Positions 1 through 11,110 of a DNA stretch of 64,000 nt are shown here, piece after piece. Each line of letters starts with the position of its first letter. Positions within the stretch are counted from its first letter, which is position 1. Position numbers and translations under genes: made by a program. Origin of the DNA: Burhinus oedicnemus (lineage: Eukaryota > Chordata > Aves > Charadriiformes > Burhinidae). The stretch lies in contig VFFE01007650.1 of assembly GCA_008921705.1 (NCBI GenBank), forward strand, positions 990,748 to 1,054,747. Reading direction: 5' to 3'. Under the pieces are notes generated by a model. That model was given only the letters and a program-made list of their open reading frames with translations. It did not search any database and had not been told where the DNA came from.

Positions 1-371
1 TTGAGAACTTGAACAGCCCTTCTGAAAAGAATACCGATGTCTAGTCCCTGACAAAAGCCCATACCGGCAGGATTTTGGAAACTAAAAGGAGCCAACAGAA
101 TCATATCAACGTTCAAAAGATGGTTCCTTAAAAGCTCCCAGAAATAGTCACCATTCCATTAAAAGAGCTGATTAGGAAGGACTGTATTTGTACCCTCGAA
201 TTAAATTTCCCACGTCCTGCTATGAATGCCATTCCTTTGAGAAAGGAACCCTCAAGTTTTTATCATTAGAATCAAACATTCAAGAAATGTAATGGGAGGA
301 AGCAGAGGCATCAGCGGATGGCAGCTTGCTTAACCCAACCGCTAGATGAAAAGCAAATGTATTGAGAGCTC

Positions 372-379
372 TGACGTCA
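372..379. promoter_or_regulatory. Palindromic CRE-type motif TGACGTCA
   Basis: The full 8-bp palindrome is present. It is the known binding site of CREB/ATF bZIP proteins. Surrounding sequence (about 280-560) is not repetitive and has the look of conserved non-coding DNA, but conservation cannot be judged from one genome. Function is inferred only from the motif. Confidence 0.3.
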
Positions 380-1894
380 AATGACAGGCATCTTTCCAAG
401 AGAAATTTTGTCAGAACTTCATATAAATCAAAAGACAGATTGTGAAGCTTTTTATTGGCAGTTGCACTTGTTCATGAAGTAAGATAAATTAATATGGAGC
501 AGAAAGGTAAGCCAAAAGGCATCTTCATTTTGCAGACCTTGCCTTGCAGCTCTGGAATTTCCTGAACTGACAATTGTTAAGAAAATCCAGGCATGGTGTG
601 TTCACATCCACGATTAGCTGCAAAGAAAATTAAATTGCAATCAGAAAAAGTGCTTCCTAACTAGATATTTAGATGGAATTCGAGACAAAGGAAAGCTTGG
701 GGAAAAGGTACATTTTAGCCAGCTTTGCACTTCTCTAACAGTGGTCACAGCCAGGACCTTAATGCCAAGGACATTTAGAGCTGTTCTAAACTACTTATGC
801 CTTTGGATGGCTTTCTCTGAGTATTATGGTGGCATATAGTTCAGCCAGGAATGCAAATTGTGATCTTGGGTTCAAAAACTCTCTGGAGACTTTTCCAGAC
901 TGTCGCTGCTATGACAATTGGAAAGTAGAAAAGTGTTTCAGTAATAACAGTCCAAGGGACAGTCTGTCCTCAAAATCACTGCTGCAAATGCAACTTTATT
1001 TGCCCTAGCCTAGATTGCTTCTCCAAGAGAGCTGACAAAACTCACAGACAACAGATAAACAGTACAGCCAATACATCAATAATTATCCTGAAGAAGGCAA
1101 AATCTATTGCTTTTTGAATGTCTAGTCAAGGCTGGCAGTTTTAAAGTACCTGAAAAAAAAATTGTTACATAGTTTTCCGAGCACTGCAGGACAAATATTC
1201 TCAAGTCCACACTTTTTCTATTCAAAATTATTTCACTAAACAAAATCTAGTAAAGAACTGGTAGACAAACACTGCCAAAGAGTGATTTATCTTTTCCTCA
1301 GACATAGATCCTCCCAAGGTGCTTATCTCTCCCCTTTGACTACAGAAAACTACAAAGGAAACCTGAATTTAGTCAATGAACTTCATGTCTGAGATGTGTT
1401 TTTAGACTGTTTATGATAGAAGCGGCTGACAGAAAGAGATCATAATATTACCTTCATGCTTACATGTCTTGCATACAACTGTTTTCACTGGTGGATTACA
1501 TTTGCTTTGACAGTGTTATTGTTGCATCTGCCTGGTTCTGTGAAAGAACTTAAATCTTCTTCACCTATTCTAAACAAAAAGAAGCATTTGCATAAAGTTT
1601 TTGCCTTTGCCTGGTTTTCCCAGTTATTTTATTTTCATCCTAAATTGTTTATTTTGCTTTACAGAAATTAAACCTCAAATTTGGAAAAATGCATAATGCT
1701 CTTAATTAAAAATTGTTTGGTTTAGGAGATCCTTGCTCTTGAGGGAAATGTCAAACTCAGCAACAAAATCCTGAGTATGGACACATACAAATATTGATTG
1801 TCTAAAGAATGAACATTTATGAAAAATCACAAAGTAGGGAAAAGTTAAGAAAAAATTTATATAACCATTCAAGAAATATTTTTAGAGCTAGAAA

Positions 1895-2050
1895 TTATCT
1901 TCCTTGTTATTATTATATTATTGTCTTTCTTATTATCTTATTCTTATTTATGAATAATAAATCTGTGTTATAATAAAAAATTCTCAATGAAGTTTCATCA
2001 GTTGAGAATTTGTTATGATTAATTTAATTTAATATAATTTTAAATAATAA
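1895..2050. repeat. AT-rich low-complexity tract with nested hairpin
   Basis: The tract is dominated by TTA/TAA and TTTAA steps. Inside it, 1978-1987 (AAATTCTCAA) and 2002-2011 (TTGAGAATTT) are exact reverse complements separated by 14 bases. The loop contains a second short inverted pair, TGAA/TTCA, around GT. It could be a scaffold-attachment-like or cruciform-prone tract. I see no coding role. Confidence 0.6.
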
Positions 2051-5000
2051 ATTTGCTGGATGGACTTAGTAAAAATCTCTGTGGTGTTTTAACACACAAC
2101 ATTAAAAACAGAAAAAAGATTTGCAAGGATTTCAGAATACGCATTTTCCTCATTGCAAGGGAATGTGACATAGGTGTGTCTTAGTATTAATTGCAAGCTT
2201 TCATCAGGAAGATTACTATGTTTTATGTGCTTGACATAAAGATGTAATGAGAAAAAAATGGGGACACCTTGGTTACTTCATCTACCCAAGCATCGAAGCA
2301 AGCTGTTTTCTACAAAATAATCTTTATGTCCATGACATGCTTGTGTGAGTTCATCTAGAGTCCTTGAGGTTGGTATGAAAACTTCTTGTCCTACCTACCT
2401 CTTCAACAACATGAGGAAATGGAATAAACAACACTGACTTAGCTGGGCCAACAATACAAGACTTGACACAGAAAATGGTGTCATTTTTGGCCTTCTCTTT
2501 TGCTTGTTGAGGAATGATGAAGCTCAAAACGGCATCGTGTGAACTATGATCAAGGGCACTTTCTGAGAGAACAGGCAATTTGTATTTTTTGGAACTGCTC
2601 CCTAGAGCTTTAAATTTCTTCACAGTTTCTTAGACATTTTTACATTAGTTGTAAAATGCATTTACCATATATGTTTGGTAGCTTTGTACTTTTTAACTTT
2701 GGCACCCGTGATTCTAATGAGGGCTGGAAACCTACTAACACACTATGATTTTCTGGTACAGATAATTTCCACCAGAATGAGTCAGATGCTCCCGGTCAAC
2801 CACAGGTGATAATAAAAGCTCCTGTGTGTTGATGCTGAGACAAAGGGAGCCAGTGGGAACCAAACTTCAGCTTGGATGGCATGGTGGGTTAAGGGTGACT
2901 CAGTTTCCGGTATGCGGGTCAACTAATTCCCCTGTACTTTTGTTCATTTGATATAAGCACCTAGGGAACAGAGATACAACTTTAAAAAAACAAGAGAGGT
3001 GGCAGGTCAAGAAAAAGACAATAGTGTTTTCTCCAGAATGGAGAATGCGCTCCTCCTCACTACCACCATCAGTAATACTGAAAGTGAATGATTAGTGAAA
3101 TGCAGCAATGACAATGCTGCTCTTCCCTACGGTTTGTATGTACGCTTTGCTTTAAACTTTACTTCAGCTTTCCAAGGCTATATATAAAACATATTGCAAA
3201 CCAAATACTTCTCACCTGGACAGTCAACAGTGTAGCTAAGCTTTTAGAGAGAACAGAATGCCATAGGATACTTACACATTTACACACACTTACACATGTG
3301 AATTCTATTCAAGGTGTCTAAGTCTACAGCGGTACTGCAGTCTCAATCTCTTGGCTATTCAAATCCAGAAGACTGAAATTCATCGTGCTTGCCTTCCAGT
3401 CTTCTCAGCTGGAAAATGGCACATACACAGGTCTCAGCTCAGCATGATGCAGGCATGCAGACAGGGCATACACAGAAGCCCAGGAGCCACAGCCCAGACA
3501 AGACACGGGCTGACTTTTCCTGGGCCTAGATATCAATTTCTAGATTTGAACGGTTTTCCAGACCTCCAGACATCAAGCACGGCAATGCTGACATACCTAT
3601 TTCCTTTTGAGGCTGCAGCCTTCAATAGCCCACACTCTCCTGAGATTTACAGAAGTACAATTAACATCCCAATTGCATAGATAGGGAAGTGAGGTACAAA
3701 AACTAAGGCTGTTTTTCTCTAAATCATTCAAGCATTTAACTTTCAGCTGTCATGCAGAACTGAAACGGATAGATTGTTATATCCTAACGACAGTGCCATG
3801 TTCTAGCCCCCTGGTTGTTTGGTTGTTTTTTTTTTCCTATAGCATATTTTCTCAGGCATGACAGATTGGTTTCAGCTCTTTTGGGGCTATAGACTTTGAA
3901 TTAGGTTTATGAATACAAAGCAGCTCTCTGGAAGACTGTGTCTGAACACCTTCAAAACCTACAGAATAATCTGCTCTGGGCTGAGCACCTTGCAGCTGAG
4001 ATGCAAATACAGCTTTCTACAGTGATCAGTGTACTTCCTTTTAAAGCTGCTTGTGTAATTAATTGCATTTGACAGAGCATAGTTTGCCATTTCTTACAAA
4101 ATTAGATCTTCACAATTACTACTTCAATGCAACCAAAACGTTACAAACATAAAAATGCTCCAGCATTTTTATCATATTTACCCATCGTACTTATGCACTC
4201 CACACCAACTGCATTTTCCTCTTAGCTGGAATCTAATTTTTTTCACAGGCAAGGAATAAGAGTTACTGGAATATAAAATGATTAGAAAAATGAATTCAAA
4301 CCAAGTGAAGCATGAGAAGAATTAAATAAATTCGTCTTTGCTTCATAATGAAAGCCTACCGCTGACTGAGAGGAGTTAAAGGAGATGGGAAGGTAAAGGA
4401 GACTGTAATATGCTTAACTTGGAAGTGTTGGCAGATGCGTAACCACATAGGAGAAAATTTCTGCAGTGAAGATTCATCACTGTGCACAGCATCTGAGTGG
4501 AACAAACAAACAGTGAGTATGGAAAAAAAAGAGATTGCCACCTCATTTGGGCCATGTGGTTCTGTAAAGCAGCTACTTACAGAGCTAGCTTTGAGTCATT
4601 CCATTCTTTGCAAGGTATAAATAAGATACAAGTACTTGTATCAATAAATCCTCTTGGCTGCCTTCCTACCTCTAATGTCCCAGAATTAACACACGCATGT
4701 CTTGTGAAACATGCATGTCATGAAACACTGCTACTTGTGCCCTTAACTTCTGACAATTCAGACAATTTCCTAAATTCATCGTTTATTTGCAGCGAGGGTT
4801 TAATATCAAAACGTAGCATTCTTAAATCTGAAGCAGATTGGACTTTGAAAACTTTTAATGTAAAATGTTGTATTTGTCATAAAACTGTTGGTTTAAGTAC
4901 TGCAATTAATGCTGGTCTGTGTTGAAATTTCACAAAACAAGAGTTTGTATGTGCCCATGTAAAGCGTTGATGGGCTATTGTAAGGCCTAAAGTGTATCCT

Positions 5001-5401
5001 TACCAGAATTTCATCCATCAAAGAGATTAGTCTCTTCCAGATGAGAGTTGAGCATTCTTCCTCGGTTGATAGGTCTCTGGCTCAATCCTTACCTATAATC
5101 CAGACAATTTTTCGTACATTTATGAATCTCTACACTGTTTTAGGCAGTAGCTGATGTTTGTGAACTACTGGATATTATGTCAAATATATAAAGTCCATTA
5201 TCAAGTGAAAAACAGGCCATAAAATATAAATAGGCATTAATAAAAAAGTTTAAGAAGAGTATTGAAATCATCAGCACATTAGGATGTTGTGTGCATATTA
5301 GGATGGATAAAAATCTGGCTGGATGATCAGGCTCAGAGGGTGGTGGTGATTGGGTCATACTCAGTGCGAAGGTTGGTAACAAGTGAAGTATTAGAGCGGT
5401 C

Positions 5402-5735
5402 TGTGTTAGGTTAGCCTTGGCCTGCAGCCAGACATCCACCCAGCCACTCACTCCCCCTCCTCAACAGAGCAGGGGGAGTAAATAGGATGAAAAGTCTTGC
5501 GTGGTCAAGATAAAGACAGGAGAATTGGTTACCAGTTACTGTCACAGGCAAAACAGACATGACTTGAGGGAAAATAATTTAATTTATTGCAAATTGAAAG
5601 AGATTTGGGCAGTAAGAAACAAAACAAATAAACAAAAAGCGCCCACAAAAACAAAACAAGCAAACAACCAACAACCAAACAAAAGAACCAAAAACAAACA
5701 AACAAACAAAAACCCAACCCCACACCTTTCCTCCC
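5402..5735 (-). mobile_element. Partial endogenous retroviral LTR (minus strand)
   Basis: Read on the minus strand, the end at 5402 gives a terminal ...ACACA. Upstream of that are the features of the 3' part of an avian LTR: a poly(A) signal AATAAA (plus-strand TTTATT at 5583-5588) followed by a T-rich stretch and a GC-richer end. The A- and CAAA-rich tract at about 5615-5720 fits as the A/T-rich part of the same LTR that expanded or drifted. The U3 part is missing, so no promoter remains. I judge it to be the same family as the LTR at 54592-55159, from their similar terminal segments. No target-site duplication can be assigned because the other end is lost at the CR1 junction. Confidence 0.65.
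5615..5720. repeat. CAAA/AAAC-rich simple repeat
   Basis: Almost only A and C, with many CAAA and AACA steps and three perfect tandem CAAA units near the end. Open frames crossing it (5501-5809 plus, 5529-5794 minus) translate to low-complexity K/Q/N or F/V/C strings and are not genes. Confidence 0.85.
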
Positions 5736-5736
5736 C

Positions 5737-5925
5737 CTTTTGCCCAGAGGGGTTGTCCAGAGGTTGCCCAGTCTACATCATTAGAAGTTTTCAAGACTCA
5801 GTTGGATAAAACTCTAAGAAAACTGGTCTGACCTAAGAGCTGAAGCTACTTTAAGTAGACTGGACTAGAGATCTCCCAACATCCTTTCCCGCCTGAAATA
5901 TCTTATGATACTTTGATCCTAATAA
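5737..5925 (+). mobile_element. Old CR1 LINE 3' end
   Basis: The sequence matches the last part of a CR1 3' region on the plus strand: the characteristic run over a gaggttgccc-like segment, then ggttggactagag-like and accuracy-degraded 'cctttcc..cctgaaat' segments, ending in a drifted octamer tail. It is heavily diverged and 5'-truncated, with no coding capacity left. It directly follows the LTR fragment. Confidence 0.75.
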
Positions 5926-8404
5926 TTTAGTAAATTTAAAAGAGGAGCATAAAGGAAATGTGGTCATCTGACAGTTATGCTAGTGTGACTCACACCATAA
6001 ATGCATACAGTGATAAGTACTGTTCCCACTGACATCAGTGGCAATTTTACTTTTAGTTTAATTTCCAATAGTCTCTTACTCAACAAGAACATGAAGAAAT
6101 GCAAAATTTTAACTCCTGAAAAATGTAGGAATGGCAAAATATGTGGCAGAACACATTCAGTACTGATAAAATATATTCAGTCCAAATCTTTATGGTCTCA
6201 TAAAAACCTTTTACTTTATTTCAAAATGTAACATGATTTCCCAATTTAAAGAATGTACTTAAACTTTTATCTCAACTGTCAAAAGCTTTGTCTTGTCTGA
6301 ATAGTATCTTGTCCTTTTTTGAGCTGTACCTCTGAAGAATCAGATGTGTCTACTACTACCTTTGGAAGCAACATCAAAATCCTGTAATAGAAATGGTGGG
6401 TGAACACCAAATATTCTATTGTATATTCCTGCTGCATTTTTTCCTGTGAATCAAATACAATCACCCACTTCATTTTTTCCTCCTGTGAATAGTCTAAAGT
6501 TTAGAGAGATTTTTAGGACAAATTCAGCTGTAGTACTTCCAGGTTGTTCTTAGATGTGTTGCAACCTCTTGGAAGTTATTTGTTCCCTAATTCTTGGTCT
6601 GAATGTTGAAATCTTAAGACGAGCTCTGAAATGTGGATATAAACATTTGCATACCACTATCCAAAGCCTTCCTTTTCCTTATACGGTTCATCACAACTTG
6701 AACTGCACAGAAACTTTAAGAAACCAGATGTTTTGTTCTCATGGACTTATTCACTATAGCCCATAAGCTCTTCACTCCCTATGCAGAGTGAGCTGGACAG
6801 TGCATCTGTCTTAGAGAAATTAACAGCATGTGAGTTCTGTAACATGGGACTTGCAGAGTTTTGTGAAAATATACACAATTTTTTCCTTTCAAATTCTCTG
6901 ATAAAAGATTCTCAACTCGTTTCATAGAAAGGTAATTCCCATTATATCAGGACTCCTATGGATGCCATGCGTAAACTCCATTTATGATAGACTGCATTGT
7001 CTTTAAGCAACACTGATATTGTAAGTTATATATGCTCTGCATTTGACAGGCCTGTCAGTGTTTGAATGTTGCTTTAACTGGTCTCACTTTAGGAGAATAC
7101 ATCAAGTATGAAATTACACATCTGGGCAGAGTCAGAACACCTGGAAGTTACTTCCAAACAACTGAAGTAAAGTTGAAGTTTTTGATAGTCTGTGTCCAAA
7201 TGAGATCTGAAATATGACTTATTTCATACATGTCACAACAAATGTAAAGCTCACTTTAGTTCAGCCGTGATGACCAAGACGAACCTCTTCCCTGCTCCAG
7301 TTCCTCTTTCCAGAAACATTTTAAATTCCTACAGGATATTTTTTTGTTTAATTCTTTTCTTTTTCTTGACACTCTTCCTCATGTTTGGTTGTCCTACTTT
7401 CCTGAAGGATGGAAGTAACCACAGTCACTCTTCTACGAAAGCTATCCTTAAGCTTTTCCTCTCCAGAACATTTGCAGCCATCTTGAGCCTACTGGGGGAA
7501 ACTAATTTAAAAAAGTCTTTGGCTAAGAAACAACAACAAAGATAAAAAAGGTCTCTTTCTACAAAATGATGCTATAAAAAGACTGAAAAATAAAACAGCA
7601 GTACCTCAACCAAGCTGAAAGTCAGCTTTTCCTTTGCTGTTTGACTTTTCTATCACTGAATACAAACAGCAGTGTTGGATGGTTAACTATTTTCCACAAA
7701 GAACATATGTATTTTTAAGTACATTTGAAAGAAACAGTATATGCTGGCTCTAACTAAATACAGTACTGCCAGCATTCCTTTTCCTCTATGAGGCAAGTCA
7801 TGTCCCTGGAAGCTCAGAAGTGCCAATTTAAGAAAGGTCAGCATGATGCACATTTTTGGTATGCCCAGTGATCTTCTTGCTCATCACCAGTTGAGACACT
7901 AGTGTTTGCCATCATAAAAAGCCAAAAGATCAGTCTTAACACAATGTAACAAACTTAAGACACATCTTGACCTGAAGAAGATTTCTGCTTTTTCACTTTA
8001 TCTGAAGAATATGAATGTGCAAAACCTATCAAAGTTCAAGATATTTCAACCAAATATTTGTTTTGGGCTTAAATCTCATTTCTTGTATTTATTACACTGT
8101 TCTTTATAATTTCTTTGAACATTCCCAGCTCGTAATGTATTTAATACAACCCTCCATCATTCTGTAACTAATTATTTTTTTTTCCTGGCAGTTTTTCTTT
8201 TTTCGTTTGTTTTACCTTCCCTGTTGTACACATGGCCAAAATATTCAAACCAGTCTCCTAAAGTCTGCTAAGCATTCAGTAAGATGAGAATATCTGGGTA
8301 ATTATATGTGCTCTTTCAAATTGACAGTGTTTACTTCCTTTGGAAACTGACATGGGAAGATCATAGGCCAACACCAGCCAGAATAAATAAAAATAAATGA
8401 GTAG
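5926..8404. other. Unique non-coding stretch
   Basis: No recognisable gene or repeat. Open frames are under 95 codons; the one at 7267-7545 is hydrophobic at its centre but has no family resemblance. Short AT-rich and pyrimidine-rich runs only. Confidence 0.55.
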
Positions 8405-9135
8405 CCTTATAGAATCTAGAAAATGGGTTGTATGGGGTCTTCCAATCCATGCCTCAGTTGCAGCCAGAAGCATTTATACCTTTGTCAGTCCTGATAGCAG
8501 TTTGTTTAAATTACTCTTTAAGAGCCCCACAACTGCAGACATTCCCAGGTTTCTCAAGCTCTCCAAAGTATACTTCTACTCCTTATGGTAAGAAATTATC
8601 CTGGTATTTAAACTGATTTTCGCTGGTGCAGTTTATCTCATCCACTGTGGACCTGGACATACTGTTCTATTTGTCTTTCTCAAATTTTATGTATTTAAAA
8701 ATTGTTATTAAATGCTTACTCCTCTCCTTCATCTTTCACCCTTTGTATGTCAAGCTTTCTAGACGTTCCTTTTTTTTCCGTTGTTTTTCCCTACACTCTC
8801 TCTAGTGGGTCTACACTGATGTATACTGCAAGACCTACTGAAAACTAGATATAGCTGAGGCCTTATTATTGTTAACAAAGTAGAAGTTTATTTCATGCTT
8901 CTTGCAAGCTATACTACAAAATACCCTAGAACATTGTCATGTGTCATAGTTCAGTCATGTTCAGACTGTGACCTACTCTAACTACTAAATTTGCTGAAGA
9001 GCAGTTACTTAAGTAATTGTTCCCCTGTCATATTAGGATTATTTTTGCCTAAATTCTTACCCTGTACTTGTCATACAGAATTGCATCCCTAATAAATTTA
9101 ATTCTGTTCTTTTAGACTCTTCATTTTGTCTGCTT
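8405..9135 (-). mobile_element. Ancient CR1-like LINE remnant (minus strand)
   Basis: On the plus strand this reads as the reverse complement of an old CR1 3' half. Segments I recognise in order are the one running through a 'ggtaagaaattatcctgg'-like stretch, the following T-rich block ending near 8790, the 'actctctctagt' block, the 'agctgaggcctta' block and the 'tctgttcttttagac' block. The order agrees with CR1 consensus read backwards. Divergence is high, with many indels and no open frame, so this is much older than the copy at 9843-12575. The outer limits are approximate. Confidence 0.65.
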
Positions 9136-9842
9136 TTTAAGGGCATATGTGAGACTAAAGCAAGTATGATTCTGAGTTATTAATGAAGAAGTGGCTTCTG
9201 TGACCATCTGAAAAGACTCCAAGCATTGAAATATTTATTATAAAGTCTTTCAGTTTAAGGGCTGAGTTAGATTTTAGCTTATCCAAAAGTGAAAGAGTAG
9301 TAACTTGCCCTGATTTGTCTCTTTCTGCCTGTAGTTAAGAAGCATTGGTCTACTCTGTCAAAGTTGGATAGTGCCCTTCTAATCCTTGCCATTGATTAGT
9401 CTATAATAAAATACTGTTGTGAGCTCTCTGAAGGGCTATCCTTAAATTCTATTTATAATCTAAATCTAGTATAGACTTTTGTTAAATAGAGTCTCTGATC
9501 TTGGACTTGCACCAGGACCTCTGACTTCCACTACCTGTTTTTTTGGCTTCTAACTTGAATTTAAAGTGAAACCGTTGGAAGACTTATGATAGATGTGTAC
9601 AATTGTTAAAAATTAACAGGAAGGAAAAGTTTGCTATCTTTTTCCCCCAAAATGCTGTATTTCAGATACATTTTAATGTTTAGCTAAACAAGTGAGGAGA
9701 CACATTTCTTTGCATAATTTTTATAAACAAATGTTTTGATACTACACTAATTCATTCCTAATTTCTCTGAGATTCCCAAATTGTTCCGTCACGGTAAATA
9801 CCCAAATAAAACATTATCTTGTAAAAAAGAAGCCTGTTTTCA
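9136..9842. other. Unique or unrecognised stretch between two CR1 copies
   Basis: AT-rich, with no open frame of note. It may contain more of the ancient CR1 at 8405-9135, too decayed to recognise. Confidence 0.5.
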
Positions 9843-9844
9843 AA

Positions 9845-10325
9845 TCACAAAACCACAGAATCACAAATGGTAGGGGTCCACCTAGAGCAGGTTGGACAGG
9901 ATTGCATCCAGGTGGGTTTTGAATGTCTCCAGAGAAAGAGGTTCCACAACCTCTCTGGGCAGCCTGTTCCAGTGCTCTGTCTCAAAGTAAAGAAGCTTTT
10001 CCTCATGTTCAGATGGAACTTTCTGTGTTCCTGTTTGTGCCCATTGGCCCTTGTCCTGTCACTGGGCACCACTGAAAAGAGCCTGGCCCCATCCTCTTGA
10101 CACCCTCCCTTTAGATATTTATTAGCATTGATAAGATCCCCTCTCAGTCTTCACTTCTCCAGGCTAAACAGACCCAGGTCTCTCAGCCTTTCCTCATCAG
10201 AGTGATGCTCCAGTCCACTGGTTATCTTTGTAGCCTTTTGCTGTATTCTCTCCAGTAGCTCCCTGTCCTTCTTGAACCAAGGAGCCCAGAACTGGACACA
10301 GTACTCCAGATGTGACCTCACTAGG
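9845..10325 (-). pseudogene. CR1 ORF2 C-terminal relic and 3' end
   Basis: The minus strand encodes the end of CR1 ORF2 in two frames. One block covers about 10325-10151 and includes a SHLEYC-type motif, ERIQQKA and [16 protein letters not shown]; a second covers 10072-9845 with a run typical of the last CR1 segment (N-x-R-K-S-F-F near the middle). The upper block is cut at 10325 by the LTR. Its continuation is at 11055. The frame breaks show that no product is made. CR1 ORF2 normally encodes an APE endonuclease plus RT used in target-primed reverse transcription; only the tail survives here. Confidence 0.85.
10321..10325. repeat. Target-site duplication CTAGG, left copy
   Basis: CTAGG directly precedes the TG of the LTR at 10326 and is repeated exactly at 11055-11059, right after the terminal CA. 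Length 5 bp, as expected for ERVL-type and some other avian retroviral integrases. Confidence 0.9.
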
Positions 10326-10453
10326 TGTCGTGGTTTGGGCCAGATTGGCCCAATCCGGTGGAACGACAGATGCTCTCTCTCTCTCCTGCTCCGCTCGGGA
10401 GGCAAGAGAGAGAGAGAAAAAGAGACTTAAGAGTTTAGAAGGATCTAAACTAC

Positions 10454-10459
10454 TTTAAT
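10454..10459 (-). promoter_or_regulatory. LTR poly(A) signal ATTAAA
   Basis: Plus-strand TTTAAT reads ATTAAA on the minus strand, at a position 3' of the TATA box and before the LTR end, as expected for the R region. A second A/T-rich stretch just downstream could also take part. Confidence 0.5.
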
Positions 10460-10703
10460 GAAATATTAATAATAAAATAATAAAAAGAAAAATAATGAAA
10501 TATATACAAAACCGTATCAAGCTCCCAGGACGACAATCACGTCACCAGCAGGTTCTGGGGAAGTCCCAGACTGGACTCGGTGACGGACGGGAACTGGATT
10601 CCGGATCTGGATTCAGGATCGGGATCAAAGGCAGACGCAGAGACAGAGTCCTCCCAGGACGCCGGCCATTGAAGAAAGAGAGCTGACCCTTTGATCCCTC
10701 AGC

Positions 10704-10710
10704 TTTTATA
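10704..10710 (-). promoter_or_regulatory. LTR TATA box (TATAAAA)
   Basis: Minus-strand TATAAAA inside the solo LTR, in the U3/R position. It would direct transcription toward lower coordinates, in the same direction as the interrupted CR1. Whether it is active is unknown. Confidence 0.6.
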
Positions 10711-11054
10711 CTGAGCATGAGGCAGATGGGATGGAATACCCTTGTTGGTCAGTTTTGGGTCACCTGTCCTGTCCACTCCTCCCCGCAGGTGTGACCCCTC
10801 TACGCTTTTCCGCTTCCGACCCTCCAACGGGGCAAGTAACAAATTTGGCTGGCCTTGGTTGTTATAGCAATAAGTATAAGCAAGAGCCTCTCTGCATACC
10901 GTTCCTTGGCCTCAGCTATAAACATGGGTCTTATCACTCTGAGAGCGAACAGTTTTCTGCAAAACATGCTGTTAATTTCAGCAGTTAGAAGAGGCCTAGC
11001 TAAAAAGAAAAGTTACTGAACAAAATTGGTCCTGTTTTACCTCAAACCAGGACA

Positions 11055-11059
11055 CTAGG
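11055..11059. repeat. Target-site duplication CTAGG, right copy
   Basis: Exact copy of 10321-10325, directly after the terminal CA of the LTR. Confidence 0.9.
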
Positions 11060-11110
11060 GCAAAGAAGAGAGGGAGAATAATATCCCTCAACCTGCTGGC
11101 CATGCTCTTT

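Larger units (their letters stand above)
1..5401. other. Unique AT-rich non-coding stretch
   Basis: I see no recognisable gene or young repeat here. Open frames are short and lie on both strands without splice or codon signals that set them apart; the largest is 4497-4925 (+, 142 codons). Small items inside are a palindromic cAMP-response-type site at 372-379, a hairpin in an AT-rich tract at 1978-2011, and two AP-1-type sites at 2778-2784 and 2896-2902. The 90-codon minus-strand frame at 2351-2623 is hydrophilic and protein-like but I do not recognise it. Confidence 0.6.
10326..11054 (-). mobile_element. Solo LTR of an avian endogenous retrovirus (minus strand)
   Basis: A 729-bp element with TG...CA ends, imperfect terminal inverted repeats (TGTCGTGGTTTG at the left, CAAACCAGGACA at the right) and a 5-bp CTAGG duplication on both sides. 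Orientation is set by order: on the minus strand a TATAAAA box (10704-10710) precedes an ATTAAA poly(A) signal (10454-10459) by about 250 bases. Between these and the end is a long CT/GA-rich tract (10370-10430). There is no internal gag/pol/env sequence, so this is the product of LTR-LTR recombination. It sits inside a CR1, so it is younger than that CR1. Open frames within it (for example 10495-10686 and 10731-10988) are not genes. Confidence 0.93.

Noticed and set aside
2351..2623. 90-codon minus-strand frame with protein-like composition
   Set aside because: No family recognised, no flanking splice sites or promoter; kept only as a remark in the region entry.
5140..5451. 103-codon minus-strand frame
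   Set aside because: Its first part is LTR sequence and the rest has no motif; chance frame.
5501..5809. Frames across the CAAA tract on both strands
   Set aside because: Low-complexity translation of a simple repeat inside an LTR fragment.
10495..10988. Frames within the 10326-11054 LTR
   Set aside because: Solo LTR DNA does not encode proteins; no motif seen.
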